Assembly (NCBI GenBank): GCA_036380735.1
Contig: DASVEE010000067.1
Coordinates: 197,048-261,047 of the forward strand
Reading direction: 5' to 3'
Source: DASVEE01 sp036380735
GTDB taxonomy: Bacteria > Acidobacteriota > Thermoanaerobaculia > Gp7-AA8
DNA: 64,000 bases
The position numbers and the translations under genes are program-made. Within the stretch, counting starts at the first letter, position 1. The number at the start of each line of letters is the position of its first letter. Below are positions 7,583-16,351 of this stretch, in pieces. The notes beneath the pieces were generated by a model. That model was not told the DNA's origin and ran no database searches. It saw only the letters and a list, made by a program, of their open reading frames with translations.

Positions 7583-8701
7583 ATGCCCGTCAACCGCGCC
7601 GTCATCATCAAAGCAGAGAAGTGGGCGATCTGGCTGACGCTGATCGCCCTCGTTTTCCTGCTTCGCCATCTTTTCCCGATCTTCTTCCTGACGTTCGTGC
7701 TCTCGTACATCGGGAGCACGGCCGTGAACGCGATGACGCGGCGCTTCCCGCACCGGCGCGTCAATCTCGTCATCGTCTACGTCATCTTCCTCGGCGTCCT
7801 CGCCGGCGGGATGCTGATGATGGTGCCGCGCATCATGGGCGAGGCGCGCAACGTGGTGAAGCAATACATCACCACGCAGAACGCCGGCGCCGATCGCGGC
7901 AGCGATGAAGGCGTGCTGCAGCGCGAGGCGCGCGAGATGGTCGACGAGATCATCGTCGGCGTCGCCGGCCGCGATGCGTTCGTCGATTTCCAGCAGACGG
8001 AGGCCTACGCCGCGATCGTGGCGAAGATCGACCAGACGCTGCGCGGCGCGATGCCGCGCGTGGCCACGGCGGTGACGCAGTTCGCGAACAACGCGGTCCT
8101 CTTCGTCTTCAACTTCATCCTCTCCATCCTGCTGTCGTTCCTGATGCTGTGGGATTTGCCGCGGACGAAGGAGCGCATCGCCAGCTTCGCCCACGGCCGC
8201 ACGGCGGAGATCTACGCCGAGATCGCGCCGGGGCTGCGCGCGTTCGGCATCATGCTCGGCCGCGCGTTCGAAGCGCAGACCGTCGTGGCGGTGGTCAACG
8301 CGGTGCTGTCGTCCGTCGGCTTCATCATGCTCGGGCTGCCGTCGATCGTGCTGCTGGCGTCGATCGTGTTCGTCTGTTCCTACATCCCCATCCTCGGCAT
8401 GATCATCTCCACGATCCCCGCGGCGGTGCTGGCGTTCAAGCTCGGCGGGATCACGAAGGTGCTGTGGCTCGTGGTGATGGTGATGGTGATCCACGCCGTC
8501 GAAGCGTACGCCCTCAACCCGCTGATCTACGGCCGCCACCTGCGTCTGCACCCGCTGCTGGTGCTGGTGGTGCTGCTGGTCGCGGAGCACCTGTTCGGCC
8601 TGTGGGGACTGCTGCTGGGCGTGCCGATTGCGGCGTTCGTGCTGAAGTACGTGATCGAAGGGGATGACGTGGCCACGACCAAGCCGAAGCCGGCAGGGTG
8701 A
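7583..8701 (+). CDS. AI-2E-family (PerM/TqsA-like) membrane permease
   Basis: 372 aa with seven to eight hydrophobic segments: two near the N-terminus (about 13-35, 58-82), a long soluble loop (about 85-170) and a C-terminal cluster (about 172-195, 230-300, 310-350). The loop-then-multiple-TM plan and the GLPSIVLLASIVFVCSYIPI and NPLIYGRHLRLHPLLVL motifs match the AI-2E transporter family, whose members export signals, ions or act as sodium-driven antiporters. The substrate here is unknown. The ATG is two bases after the GNAT stop, indicating an operon. Confidence 0.87.
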   Translation: MPVNRAVIIKAEKWAIWLTLIALVFLLRHLFPIFFLTFVLSYIGSTAVNAMTRRFPHRRVNLVIVYVIFLGVLAGGMLMMVPRIMGEARNVVKQYITTQNAGADRGSDEGVLQREAREMVDEIIVGVAGRDAFVDFQQTEAYAAIVAKIDQTLRGAMPRVATAVTQFANNAVLFVFNFILSILLSFLMLWDLPRTKERIASFAHGRTAEIYAEIAPGLRAFGIMLGRAFEAQTVVAVVNAVLSSVGFIMLGLPSIVLLASIVFVCSYIPILGMIISTIPAAVLAFKLGGITKVLWLVVMVMVIHAVEAYALNPLIYGRHLRLHPLLVLVVLLVAEHLFGLWGLLLGVPIAAFVLKYVIEGDDVATTKPKPAG

Positions 8702-8702
8702 C

Positions 8703-8871
8703 GGGGAACGATAGGACAGATAGGACTTATAGGACGAATAGGTAGGCCACCAGCCCACCGACGAAAACCAAGGTCCGCAGGCTACCAGTGCCCTACGGAC
8801 TGCAACGCCGCAAGGTCCGCAGGCCTATTCGTCCTATCCGTCCTATCTGTCCTATTCGTCCTATTGCCCCC
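8703..8871. repeat. 9-nt-phased inverted-repeat element with extended core, copy 4
   Basis: It starts GGGGAACGATAGGACAGATA and ends CGTCCTATTGCCCCCG. Between the arms is a long core with GGTAGGCCACCAGCCCACCG and two copies of CAAGGTCCGCAGG (8769-8781 and 8811-8823). It fills most of the gap between the permease and the oxidoreductase gene. Confidence 0.9.
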
Positions 8872-8904
8872 GCCATAACGCCATCATGATCTAATGCGCC
8901 CCCC

Positions 8905-9963
8905 ATGCTGTTCGACCCTCTGCAGCTTCGTTCCCTGACGTTCCGCAACCGGATTTTCGTTTCGCCGATGTGCCAGTACTCCAGCACCGACGGCATGCCC
9001 AACGACTGGCATCTGGTTCACCTCGGCAGCCGCGCCGTCGGCGGGGCGGCGCTGGTGATCGTCGAGGCCAGCGCGGTTACGCCGAAGGGGCGCATCACCG
9101 ATTGGGACAGCGGCATCTGGTCGAGCGCGCACGCCGTCGCGTTCCGGCGCATCACGCAGTTCATCGACGCGCAGGGCTCCATCGCCGGGATTCAGCTCGC
9201 GCATGCGGGACGCAAGGCGTCGACGGACAAGCCGTGGCGCGGCGGGAAGCCGATCCTGGACGGGCCGCATTCGTGGACGCCCGACGCGCCCAGCGCCGTC
9301 CCGTTCGCGGAAGGATGGATGCTGCCGCACGAGCTGACCGCCTCCGAGATCGACACGATCGTCGAGGAGTTCGACCGCGCCACGCAGCTCTCGCTCGATG
9401 CCGGCTTCCGCGTCGTCGAGATCCACGCCGCGCACGGCTACCTGCTCCACGAGTTCCTCTCGCCGCTGGCAAATCAGCGCAAGGACCAGTACGGCGGCTC
9501 GCTCGAGAACCGCATGCGCCTCACGCTGCGCGTCACCGAAGTGGTCCGCCGCCGCTGGCCGGAGGAGTTGCCGCTGTTCGTGCGCATCTCCGCGAGCGAC
9601 TGGGCCAAAGGCGGCTGGGATCTCGCCCAATCCATCGAGCTCGCCAAGCGTCTCCGCGACCTCGGCGTCGACCTCATCGACTGCTCCAGCGGCGGCATGG
9701 TCCCGCACCAGAAGATCGAGCTCGGCCCCGGCTACCAGGTCCCCTTCGCCAGCGCCATCCGCGCGCAAGCCAAAATCCCCACCGGCGCCGTCGGCCTGAT
9801 CACCGAAGCCCGTCAGGCCGAAGGCATCCTGACGGACGGTTCCGCCGATTGCGTAGTGATGGCCCGCCAACTCCTGCGCGATCCGTATTGGCCACTACAC
9901 GCTGCCAAGGAACTGGGCGTGGATGTGGATTACTGGCCGCCGCAGTACGCACGGGCCAAATAG
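8905..9963 (+). CDS. NADH:flavin oxidoreductase, YqjM-type old yellow enzyme
   Basis: 352 aa TIM-barrel FMN enzyme. YqjM-class features: SPMCQYSS (residues 21-28, redox-modulating Cys and the class Tyr), GIQLAHAGRKAS, substrate-binding His pair in EIHAAHGYLLHEFLSP (about 174-189), and FVRISASDW and VVMARQLLRDPYWP at the FMN phosphate end. The length is normal (about 340-370). Such enzymes reduce activated C=C bonds of enones or quinones using NAD(P)H in the cytoplasm. Translation ends ARAK followed by TAG (9961-9963), where the TAG belongs to the next repeat element. Confidence 0.93.
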   Translation: MLFDPLQLRSLTFRNRIFVSPMCQYSSTDGMPNDWHLVHLGSRAVGGAALVIVEASAVTPKGRITDWDSGIWSSAHAVAFRRITQFIDAQGSIAGIQLAHAGRKASTDKPWRGGKPILDGPHSWTPDAPSAVPFAEGWMLPHELTASEIDTIVEEFDRATQLSLDAGFRVVEIHAAHGYLLHEFLSPLANQRKDQYGGSLENRMRLTLRVTEVVRRRWPEELPLFVRISASDWAKGGWDLAQSIELAKRLRDLGVDLIDCSSGGMVPHQKIELGPGYQVPFASAIRAQAKIPTGAVGLITEARQAEGILTDGSADCVVMARQLLRDPYWPLHAAKELGVDVDYWPPQYARAK

Positions 9964-10027
9964 GACCTTCCGGCTTCGTGGCCGGCTGGTGGCCTACCTG
10001 TCCGTCCTATTCGTCCTATCGCTCCCC
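9960..10027. repeat. 9-nt-phased element, copy 5, core in opposite orientation
   Basis: The left arm is reduced to AATAGGACCTTCC; the core GGCTTCGTGGCCGGCTGGTGGCCTACC (9970-9997) is the reverse complement of the copy-4 core; the right arm ends TTCGTCCTATCGCTCCCC. It provides the TAG stop of the oxidoreductase on the plus strand and, on the minus strand, the TAG (10016-10018) of the TolB/TPR regulator. Confidence 0.85.
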
Positions 10028-11644
10028 GGCCATCACGCCCGCCAGATCCCCATCATTTGCCAGCCACCTCTCATGCGCGTACCCGTGCTTCACCGCATCC
10101 TGCAGGAACTCCTTGGCGCGGACGCGGTCGCCGGTCATGGCGCAGTAGCAGGCGGCGTTGTATAGCGTGAAGACATCCTGCGGCTCCAGCGCAAGCGCGC
10201 GCGACATCCAGTCCTCCGCGTCGACCGGACGGTCGACCACCAGCAGCGCCTGCGCGCCCAGCGCCAGCGCGCGGGCGTCGTGCGGCCTTCGTTCGAGGTG
10301 TTGCGCGCAGAGCGCCACCGTGCGGGCGGCGGCGGTGCGCGCGTCGTCCTCGCGGCCGGCGAAGCGGTAGAGCTGCACCAGCAGCGCGGGCGACTGGTAG
10401 TCGGTGGGCTGGATCTCCCACGCCTGCTCGAACAGCGTCGTCGCCTCGGCCAGCTCTCCCTCCGCCCACTTCACGCGGCCGAAGCGGTAGCAGGCATCGA
10501 ACGATCTTGGACTCAGCGTCATGGCCAGGTCGAACTCGCCCGTGGCGTCGTCGAACTCCCCCTGCAGCGCGAGCACTTCGCCGCGGCAGATGTGTGCTTC
10601 GGCCAGCTCCGGCGCCAGCTCCACCGCGCGCTCGCTCGCCTCCACCGCCCTGCGCCGCAGCGACTCGTCGTGCTGGTGATAGAGGTAGAGCTCCGCCAGC
10701 GTGTCGGCGAGGCCGGCGTAGGCGGGGGCGTACTTCGCGTCGAACTCGAGCGCCACCTCGAACATCGCCACCGCTGATTCGAGGCTGCGCCGCGTCAGTT
10801 GCGTCAGGTACGTGCGTCCCTTGAGGTAGAACTCGTACGCGTCGATGCGTACCGGCGTCGATTTGATCGCCCTGCGATTGCGATCCGACAGCACGCCGAT
10901 CAGCGCGCGTGCGGTGTGCTCCGCGATCTCTTCCTGCAGCGCGAAGACGTCGCCCACGGTGCGGTCGTACTTTTCACTCCAGACGTGGTGTCGCGACTTC
11001 GTGTCGACGAGATGCACGGTGATGCGCAGGCGGTCGTCGGCTTTGCGCACGCTGCCGCGCAGGACGTGGTCGACGCCGAGCTGCTCGCCGAGGAGGCGGA
11101 TGTCTTCGTCGTTGCGGAAGTCGAAGGCGACGGCGCGGGAGACGACCTGCAGCTCCTCCAGCCGCGTCAGTGAGTTGATCAGCTCCTCGGCGATCCCATC
11201 GCAGAAGTAGCCCTGGTTGCTCTCTGGCGAGAGGTCGGTGAAGGGCAGGACGGCCACGGAGCGGCGCTTCGGCGCCGGCGGCGCGGCGGCGGCCACCGGC
11301 GCCGGCGCTGGTGCCGGCTCGTCGCCGACGAGGGCGACCTCGCCCACGAATCGGAAGCCGCGGCCATAGATCGTCTTGATCCAGCGCGGTTCGGCGGGGG
11401 AGTCGTCGAGGACGCGGCGGGCGTCGCGGATCGTGGAGGAGAGTGCGGATTCGGAAACGATGGCGCCGCGCCAGATCGCGTCGAGCAGCTCTTCCTTCGG
11501 CACGACGCGCTCGCGCTGGGCGATGAGGTAGTTCAGCACTTCGAGCACGCGCGGCTCCGCCTTCATCACGTCGCCGCGGCGGCGCAATTCATAGCGATCG
11601 ATGTCGAGCTCGTAGTCACCAAAGCGAAACATGGGGAAATGCAT
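10016..11644 (-). CDS. Winged-helix / TolB-like / TPR transcriptional regulator (CadC-type)
   Basis: 542 aa. Residues 1-100 are an OmpR/CadC-type winged helix (FRFGDYELDIDRYELRRRGD, ending IKTIYGRGFRFVGEV). An Ala/Pro linker (about 105-130) leads to a TolB-N/FlgO-like domain (SVAVLPFTDLSPESNQGYFCDGIAEELINSL, truncated here to its key parts SVAVLPF and DGIAEEL), then TPR helices (about 290-520). There is no transmembrane segment, unlike CadC. Family members are cytoplasmic regulators common in Acidobacteria-like genomes. It is divergent from the methyltransferase at 11756 across 111 bp and may control it. The terminal GER-stop comes from the repeat element. Confidence 0.88.
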   Translation of the reverse strand: MHFPMFRFGDYELDIDRYELRRRGDVMKAEPRVLEVLNYLIAQRERVVPKEELLDAIWRGAIVSESALSSTIRDARRVLDDSPAEPRWIKTIYGRGFRFVGEVALVGDEPAPAPAPVAAAAPPAPKRRSVAVLPFTDLSPESNQGYFCDGIAEELINSLTRLEELQVVSRAVAFDFRNDEDIRLLGEQLGVDHVLRGSVRKADDRLRITVHLVDTKSRHHVWSEKYDRTVGDVFALQEEIAEHTARALIGVLSDRNRRAIKSTPVRIDAYEFYLKGRTYLTQLTRRSLESAVAMFEVALEFDAKYAPAYAGLADTLAELYLYHQHDESLRRRAVEASERAVELAPELAEAHICRGEVLALQGEFDDATGEFDLAMTLSPRSFDACYRFGRVKWAEGELAEATTLFEQAWEIQPTDYQSPALLVQLYRFAGREDDARTAAARTVALCAQHLERRPHDARALALGAQALLVVDRPVDAEDWMSRALALEPQDVFTLYNAACYCAMTGDRVRAKEFLQDAVKHGYAHERWLANDGDLAGVMAGER

Positions 11645-11755
11645 CCTCAGACTTTCTCCTGATTTTCACCCGGATTCGGCGCGGGCGGCGACCTAGATTT
11701 CAGCAGCCGGATGTAACCGGTTTCACTTTTCATCGCTTCAGGAGGTTCTTCACCT

Positions 11756-12823
11756 ATGGCAACACTGGAACAGGGCGTAGGCGCCGACGTCTACATGGGC
11801 CGCGTCATCCGCACGCTGAACGACGGGTTCATCACGCTCATGATGAGCATCGGGCACCGCACGGGGCTCTTCGACACGCTGGCCACGCTGCCGCCGTCGA
11901 CGAGCGCGCAGATCGCGGAAGCGGCCGGCCTCAACGAGCGCTACGTGCGCGAATGGCTCGCCGCCATGACCACCGGCCGCTTCGTCGATTTCGACCCGGC
12001 CACGGCAACGTACACATTCCCCATCGAATACGCGGCCTTTCTGACGCGCGCCGCCGGTCCGAACAACCTCGCGGTCGCCGCGCAGTTCCTCCCGCTGCTG
12101 GCCAGCGTCGAGGACCAGATCCTCGCCACGTTCCGCAAGGGCGGCGGCGTGCCGTACAAGGAGTACGAGCGCTTCCACGAGGTGATGGGCGAGGAGCGCG
12201 CGAAAATGGTGAGCCCCGCCTTCGTCGAGGCGATGCTCTCCTTCATGCCCGGCATGCGCGCGAAGCTCGTGGAGGGTGCGGACGTCCTCGACGTCGGCTG
12301 CGGCCGCGGCCGCGTGCTGATCGAGATGGCGAAGATGTTCCCGGCCTCGCGCTTCCGCGGCGACGACTTCTCGCGCGAAGCGATCGCCGCGGCGCGCGTC
12401 GAAGCGGACGATTACGGCGTGCAGAACCTCGCGTTCGAAGTGGTCGACGTCGCTCAGCTCGACGATGTGCATGCGTTCGACCTCATCACCGCGTTCGACG
12501 CCATCCACGATCAGGCTTTCCCCACGCGCGTGCTGCAGAACATCGCCGCCGCGCTGCGTGACGACGGCGTCTTCCTGATGCAGGACATCGCCGGCTCCAG
12601 CCAGCTCGAACAGAACATCGGCCACCCGTTCGGCCCGTATCTCTACACCGTCTCCACCATGCACTGCATGTCCGTCTCCCTCGCCCACGACGGCGAAGGC
12701 CTCGGCACCATGTGGGGCGAGGAACGCGCGCGCCAGATGCTGTGGGACGCCGGCTTCTCGCGCCTCAAGTTCGAGCGCGTGGAAGTGGATCCGCTCAACT
12801 ACTACTGCGTAGCGAAGAAGTAA
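11756..12823 (+). CDS. SAM-dependent methyltransferase with N-terminal winged-helix dimerisation domain
   Basis: 355 aa; ATG 11756 is preceded by AGGAGG at 11740-11745. Residues 1-90 form an HTH/dimerisation domain (TLPPSTSAQIAEAAGLNERY..REWLAAM) as in Rv2258c-like and O-methyltransferase-2 proteins. The class I Rossmann core follows with motif I VLDVGCGRGRVL (about 176-187), an acidic post-I position (GDDFS) and motif FDLITAFDAIHD. The substrate is unknown. It is divergent from the wHTH/TolB regulator. The stop TAA lies at the edge of the following repeat element. Confidence 0.88.
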   Translation: MATLEQGVGADVYMGRVIRTLNDGFITLMMSIGHRTGLFDTLATLPPSTSAQIAEAAGLNERYVREWLAAMTTGRFVDFDPATATYTFPIEYAAFLTRAAGPNNLAVAAQFLPLLASVEDQILATFRKGGGVPYKEYERFHEVMGEERAKMVSPAFVEAMLSFMPGMRAKLVEGADVLDVGCGRGRVLIEMAKMFPASRFRGDDFSREAIAAARVEADDYGVQNLAFEVVDVAQLDDVHAFDLITAFDAIHDQAFPTRVLQNIAAALRDDGVFLMQDIAGSSQLEQNIGHPFGPYLYTVSTMHCMSVSLAHDGEGLGTMWGEERARQMLWDAGFSRLKFERVEVDPLNYYCVAKK

Positions 12824-12912
12824 CGATAGGACGAATGGGACCGATGGGACGGATAGGACGTATGGCTTCGCCCCAGTCCCATTTGTCCTATTGGTCCCAT
12901 ACGTCCTATTCG
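12822..12912. repeat. 9-nt-phased inverted-repeat element, copy 6
   Basis: Left arm AACGATAGGACGAATGGGAC and onward, short spacer TGGCTTCGCCCCAG, right arm TCCCATTTGTCCTATTGGTC and onward, ending CGTCCTATTCG. It occupies the 95-bp gap between two co-oriented genes, and the TAA of the upstream gene is part of its left edge (GTAACGATAGG in place of GGAACGATAGG). Confidence 0.88.
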
Positions 12913-12918
12913 CCAAAA

Positions 12919-13458
12919 ATGACACCCATGATCCGCAAAGCCAGACACCACGACCTCCCCGCCATCGAGCGCGTCATGCGCGAGTCGCTGAAGGGCCTCG
13001 GAGCGCCCGCGTATGACGCGCACCAGATCGCCAGTGCGCTCGTCTGGATCGCGCGTCCCGATGCGCAGCTCATCGACGACGAGACGTACTTTGTCGTCGA
13101 AGAGGAGGGGGAGGTCGTGGCCTGCGGCGGGTGGAGCAAGCGTGGAAAGCTCTTCACCGCCGGCAAATCGGCCGAAGGCGAATCGCGGCTGCTCGATCCG
13201 GCGACGGAGCCGGCGCGCATCCGTGCCTTCTTTGTCCATCCGCAATGGGCTCGCCGCGGCCTCGGGCGCCAGATTCTCGAAGCGTCCGAGCGCGAAGCGC
13301 GCGAGGCCGGCTTCCGCCGCTGCGAGCTGATGGCCATGCTCAGTGGCGGCGAACAGATGTACCTCGCGCTCGGCTACACGCCGATCGCACCCGCCGAGAT
13401 CACGCTGGGCGACGGCGTCGTCCTCGGCGGCACCCTCATGACCAAGGAGATCACCTGA
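12919..13458 (+). CDS. GNAT-family N-acetyltransferase
   Basis: 179 aa from ATG 12919 (ATG 12928, MIRKARHHD, is an alternative). IRKARHHDLPAIERVM starts the fold, and the acetyl-CoA-binding segment is IRAFFVHPQWARRGLGRQIL (about residues 97-116), followed by CELMAMLSGGEQMYLALGYTPI. The CGGWSKR segment is shared with a group of GNAT proteins that have a long insertion after beta4. The substrate is unknown. It leads a compact plus-strand group with the NTF2-like and methyltransferase genes. Confidence 0.88.
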   Translation: MTPMIRKARHHDLPAIERVMRESLKGLGAPAYDAHQIASALVWIARPDAQLIDDETYFVVEEEGEVVACGGWSKRGKLFTAGKSAEGESRLLDPATEPARIRAFFVHPQWARRGLGRQILEASEREAREAGFRRCELMAMLSGGEQMYLALGYTPIAPAEITLGDGVVLGGTLMTKEIT

Positions 13459-13544
13459 TGCTGCCTTCCGCTGTTTTCTCACCCGACCGGCAGCGTCCGC
13501 GTTGTACGGCGCTCCGCATGGACCGCCGTGTTGGAGGATCTGCC

Positions 13545-13928
13545 ATGACCAAAAGCATCGGCCGCGCCGCGGCGAAACTGTTTGCCAGCGACTGGGTCCG
13601 CAGTTGGAACGCGCGCGACCTCGACACGATCCTCGGCCACTACACCGACGACGTCACCTTCACCAGCCCGATGGCCGCGAAGGTCGTGGGGCGGACGACG
13701 CTGCACGGCCGCCGCGAGCTCGAGCACTACCTGCGCAACGCGCTCGCGCCGGTCGAGACGCTGCGCTTCACGCTCGACCACTTCACGTGGGACTCGCGCG
13801 CGCGGCGCATGACCATCGCGTACGTCGCGGACCTCGACGGCGAGCGTCTGCGCGTCTGCGAAACGATGGCCTTTCACGATGACGGCCGGATTTTCACGGC
13901 CGAGGCTTTCTACGGAACACCGTCATGA
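13545..13928 (+). CDS. SnoaL/NTF2-like domain protein
   Basis: 127 aa from ATG 13545; TGGAGGA at 13530-13536 is a good ribosome site, which decides this start although the frame is open far upstream. The cone-shaped NTF2-like fold is suggested by SWNARDLDTILGHYTDDVTF, GRRELEHYLRNAL and the alternating strands to EAFYGTPS. Such proteins are ligand-binding or small isomerase/hydrolase domains. Its TGA overlaps the next ATG (ATGA, 13925-13928), so it is translationally coupled to the methyltransferase. Confidence 0.85.
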   Translation: MTKSIGRAAAKLFASDWVRSWNARDLDTILGHYTDDVTFTSPMAAKVVGRTTLHGRRELEHYLRNALAPVETLRFTLDHFTWDSRARRMTIAYVADLDGERLRVCETMAFHDDGRIFTAEAFYGTPS

Positions 13929-14671
13929 CGGCGGTGGAGTTCTACGACCAGCTCGCGCCCGACTATCACCTCATCTTCGAGAATTGGGACGCGAGCATCG
14001 TGCGTCAGGCCGTCGCGCTCGACGGCCTGATTCGCGATCACTGGGGCGGCGTGCAGCGCGTGCTCGACGCCGCATGCGGCATCGGCACGCAGAGCATCGG
14101 CCTGGCGCAGCTCGGCTATCGCGTGACGGCGTCGGACATCTCCGCGGCGGAGGTCGACCGCGCGCGCCGCGAGGCCTCGCTGCGCGGCGTGTCGCTCGAC
14201 GTCTCGCAGGCCGATATGCGTAAGCTCGCGGAGCAGCACGGGAGCGGCTACGACCTCGTGATCGCGTGCGACAACTCCGTGCCGCACCTGCTGACCGACG
14301 CCGACATCCTGGAGACGTTCCGCCAGTTCCGCGCCTGCCTCCGCCCCGGCGGCGGCTGCCTCATCACCGTGCGCGACTACGACCGCGAAGTGAAGTCGGG
14401 CACGCAGGTGAAGCCGTACGACATGAGACTCATCGACGGCGTGCGCTATCTGGTCTTCCAGGTCTGGGACTTCGTCGGAGAGCACTACACGCTGTCGCTG
14501 TACGTCGTGGAAGACCGCGACGGCCAATGCACCACACGCGTGATGCGCACGCAGTACTACGCCGTGGGCACGGACAAGCTGATGGCCCTGATGCGCGAAG
14601 CCGGCTTCAAGGCCGTGCAGCGCGTGGACAACCGGTTCTATCAGCCGGTGATCCTGGGAACGGCGGGGTAA
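13925..14671 (+). CDS. Class I SAM-dependent methyltransferase (glycine N-methyltransferase-like)
   Basis: 248 aa. Motif I is VLDAACGIGTQSIGLAQLGY (about 41-60), post-I VTASDISAAEV, motif II DLVIACDNSVPHLLTDADI and motif III LRPGGGCLITVRDYD. The AACGIGTQ..LA..GY and CDNS/PHL pattern resembles glycine/sarcosine N-methyltransferase-type enzymes, but the substrate is not certain. It starts by a 4-base overlap with the NTF2-like gene. Its stop TAA sits in GGGGTAACGACAGGACGG, a degenerate end of the 9-nt repeat family. Confidence 0.87.
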   Translation: MTAVEFYDQLAPDYHLIFENWDASIVRQAVALDGLIRDHWGGVQRVLDAACGIGTQSIGLAQLGYRVTASDISAAEVDRARREASLRGVSLDVSQADMRKLAEQHGSGYDLVIACDNSVPHLLTDADILETFRQFRACLRPGGGCLITVRDYDREVKSGTQVKPYDMRLIDGVRYLVFQVWDFVGEHYTLSLYVVEDRDGQCTTRVMRTQYYAVGTDKLMALMREAGFKAVQRVDNRFYQPVILGTAG

Positions 14672-14682
14672 CGACAGGACGG

Positions 14683-14920
14683 CGCCCTTCCGTGTCATCC
14701 CGAACCCTCCGTATGGGGGCGTGGGTGGGGCGCCCCTTCCGTGTCATCCCGAACCCTCCGTATGGGGGCGTGGGTGGGGGAGGAGGGTGAGGGATCTGTG
14801 TGGGGGAAACACGGCATAGCAATTTGCTGCACGGCATAGCAATGTAGCTACTTCCCCCACACAGATCCCTCACCGCCCTCCTCCACCCACGCCCCCATAC
14901 GGGCGGTTCGGGATGACACG
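14683..14920. repeat. Long inverted repeat (69-bp arms) preceded by a 49-bp direct repeat
   Basis: Copy 1 of CGCCCTTCCGTGTCATCCCG and onward spans 14683-14730 and copy 2 14731-14779. Copy 2 is the outer part of a left arm 14740-14808 that pairs with 14852-14920 with few mismatches; the loop (14809-14851) contains CACGGCATAGCAAT twice. The GTCATCCCGA..GAGGGATCTG wording is like intergenic repeats scattered in many bacterial genomes. The palindrome lies between convergent genes and could fold as a very long hairpin. No coding frame is supported. Confidence 0.9.
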
Positions 14921-14926
14921 AAAAGA

Positions 14927-15640
14927 CTACGGCCTATCGGCCGGCAGCCGCTTCCTGACCTTGCGCACCAGCGCCAGCAACAAGGACGCTTCGCGCGTCG
15001 ACAATCGGGCCCGGCCCGCCAGGGACGACAATTCGGCGCACATGCGATCGGGGTTCTTTTCGCCGAAGTAATCGACTTCGTGCATCAGCTCCCGCGTCTG
15101 GCTGGACAGTTCCTGCAGCAGTTGATGCGTCGCCGGTTCTTTTTCGCCGCTGGCCGGGCGCAGCCCTTTGCCCAGCTCGTAGCAGAAGATCGCTACCGAC
15201 TGCGCAAGGTTCATCGTGGGGAACTCGGGCCACGTAGGGATGGACGCGGTGCGCTGGCAGAGGGCCACTTCCTGGCCGGTGAGGCCGGACTTCTCGCGGC
15301 CGAACACCACCGCGATGCGGTGCTCATCCGACAGCATCTCCTCGGCGAGCTTGGCGACGCTGGCCGGGGTGAGCTGTTCGTACACCTGGCGGCCGCGGAT
15401 GGCCGTCGTGGCGACGGTGAGGTGGCAGTCGACCAGCGCCTCGGCCAGCGTCGCCGCGCGCTTCGCGCTCTTCACCAGATCGATCGCGCCGACGGCCCAC
15501 CACTCGGAGACGTTGTCGACGCGCTCCAGCCCCTGCCCCACGATCCAGAGATCGGTGAATCCGAAATTCTTCATCGCGCGAGCCGCGGCGCCGATGTTGC
15601 CCGCTTCCTGCGGCTCCACGAGGATGATGCGCACGTGCAT
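14927..15640 (-). CDS. trmJ: tRNA/rRNA 2'-O-ribose methyltransferase, TrmJ-like (SPOUT)
   Basis: 237 aa. SPOUT/TrmH-family features: N-terminal IILVEPQEAGNIGAAARAMK (residues 5-24, the NIGAAAR motif), AVVFGREKSGLT (about 129-140) and the knot region PTWPEFPTMNLAQSVAIFCY (about 155-174). The C-terminal helical extension (QELSSQTRELMHEVDYF) is typical of TrmJ, which methylates position 32 of tRNAs. The length is in the TrmJ range (about 240-260). It is cytoplasmic, and transcribed after the ion-channel gene (16 bp gap), so the two may share a message. Confidence 0.9.
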   Translation of the reverse strand: MHVRIILVEPQEAGNIGAAARAMKNFGFTDLWIVGQGLERVDNVSEWWAVGAIDLVKSAKRAATLAEALVDCHLTVATTAIRGRQVYEQLTPASVAKLAEEMLSDEHRIAVVFGREKSGLTGQEVALCQRTASIPTWPEFPTMNLAQSVAIFCYELGKGLRPASGEKEPATHQLLQELSSQTRELMHEVDYFGEKNPDRMCAELSSLAGRARLSTREASLLLALVRKVRKRLPADRP

Positions 15641-15656
15641 GCGCGAATGGTAACGG

Positions 15657-16346
15657 CTACTCGTCGCCTTCCTTCGCGCGCTCGCGCTTCACCGCCCAGC
15701 CGGCGATCGACGCGGTGAATGCGCCGAGGGTGCCGACGCCGGTGAGCATCATGACCATGGCGACGAGACGGCCGCCGACGGTCACCGGGAAGATGTCGCC
15801 GTAGCCGATGGTCGTCACCGTCACCATCGCCCACCAGAACGAGTCCCACAGGCTCTTCACGTTCTGGTTCGTGCCGAACTCGAAGTAGTGGAAGCTGAGC
15901 GTGCCGGCGAAGACGATCGTCGAGGTCACCGTCGCCAGGTAGATCAGCGACGCATCGACGGCGAGCGAGTGCGCGCGGTCGAGAAGGATGCGCACGCGCA
16001 CCGCGAAGCGAATCACGCGCAGGAGGCGCATCAGCCGGACGATGCGCAGCAGGCGGAGGCCGCGCAGCGCCTGCGCCATCTCCGCGGTGATCGGGATCGA
16101 CGCGATCAGCTCCCACCACGTCTTGCGGAAGAACGCGCCCTTCTTCGGCGCGCGCGCGAAGCGCCACAGCCACTCCGCCAGGAAGATGCACGCGATCGCC
16201 ACGTCGACCGTCTGGACGAAATGCTGATCCGCGGGGGCGAGATCGCCTGCCACCTCGACTGCCAGCAGGACGACGCTGAGCAGCGCGAGGAGGAGGATGG
16301 CGATCTCGCCCGCCATCGAAGGACTGCGTTCCGGTTCGCCCGGCAT
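15657..16346 (-). CDS. Voltage-gated-type potassium channel
   Basis: 229 aa, six-transmembrane plan: S1 near residues 13-33, S2 near 45-62, a strong S4 (RGLRLLRIVRLMRLLRVIRF, about 94-113, Arg every third position), S5 about 133-152, the pore helix WDSFWWAMVTVTTIGYGD (selectivity filter TIGYGD, about 169-186) and S6 about 192-215. It should form a tetrameric K+ channel in the inner membrane. There is no RCK domain. ATG 16344-16346 or the internal Met at residue 11 (MAGEIA) could be the start. The upstream secreted-protein gene ends five bases before it. Confidence 0.92.
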   Translation of the reverse strand: MPGEPERSPSMAGEIAILLLALLSVVLLAVEVAGDLAPADQHFVQTVDVAIACIFLAEWLWRFARAPKKGAFFRKTWWELIASIPITAEMAQALRGLRLLRIVRLMRLLRVIRFAVRVRILLDRAHSLAVDASLIYLATVTSTIVFAGTLSFHYFEFGTNQNVKSLWDSFWWAMVTVTTIGYGDIFPVTVGGRLVAMVMMLTGVGTLGAFTASIAGWAVKRERAKEGDE

Positions 16347-16351
16347 AGGAA

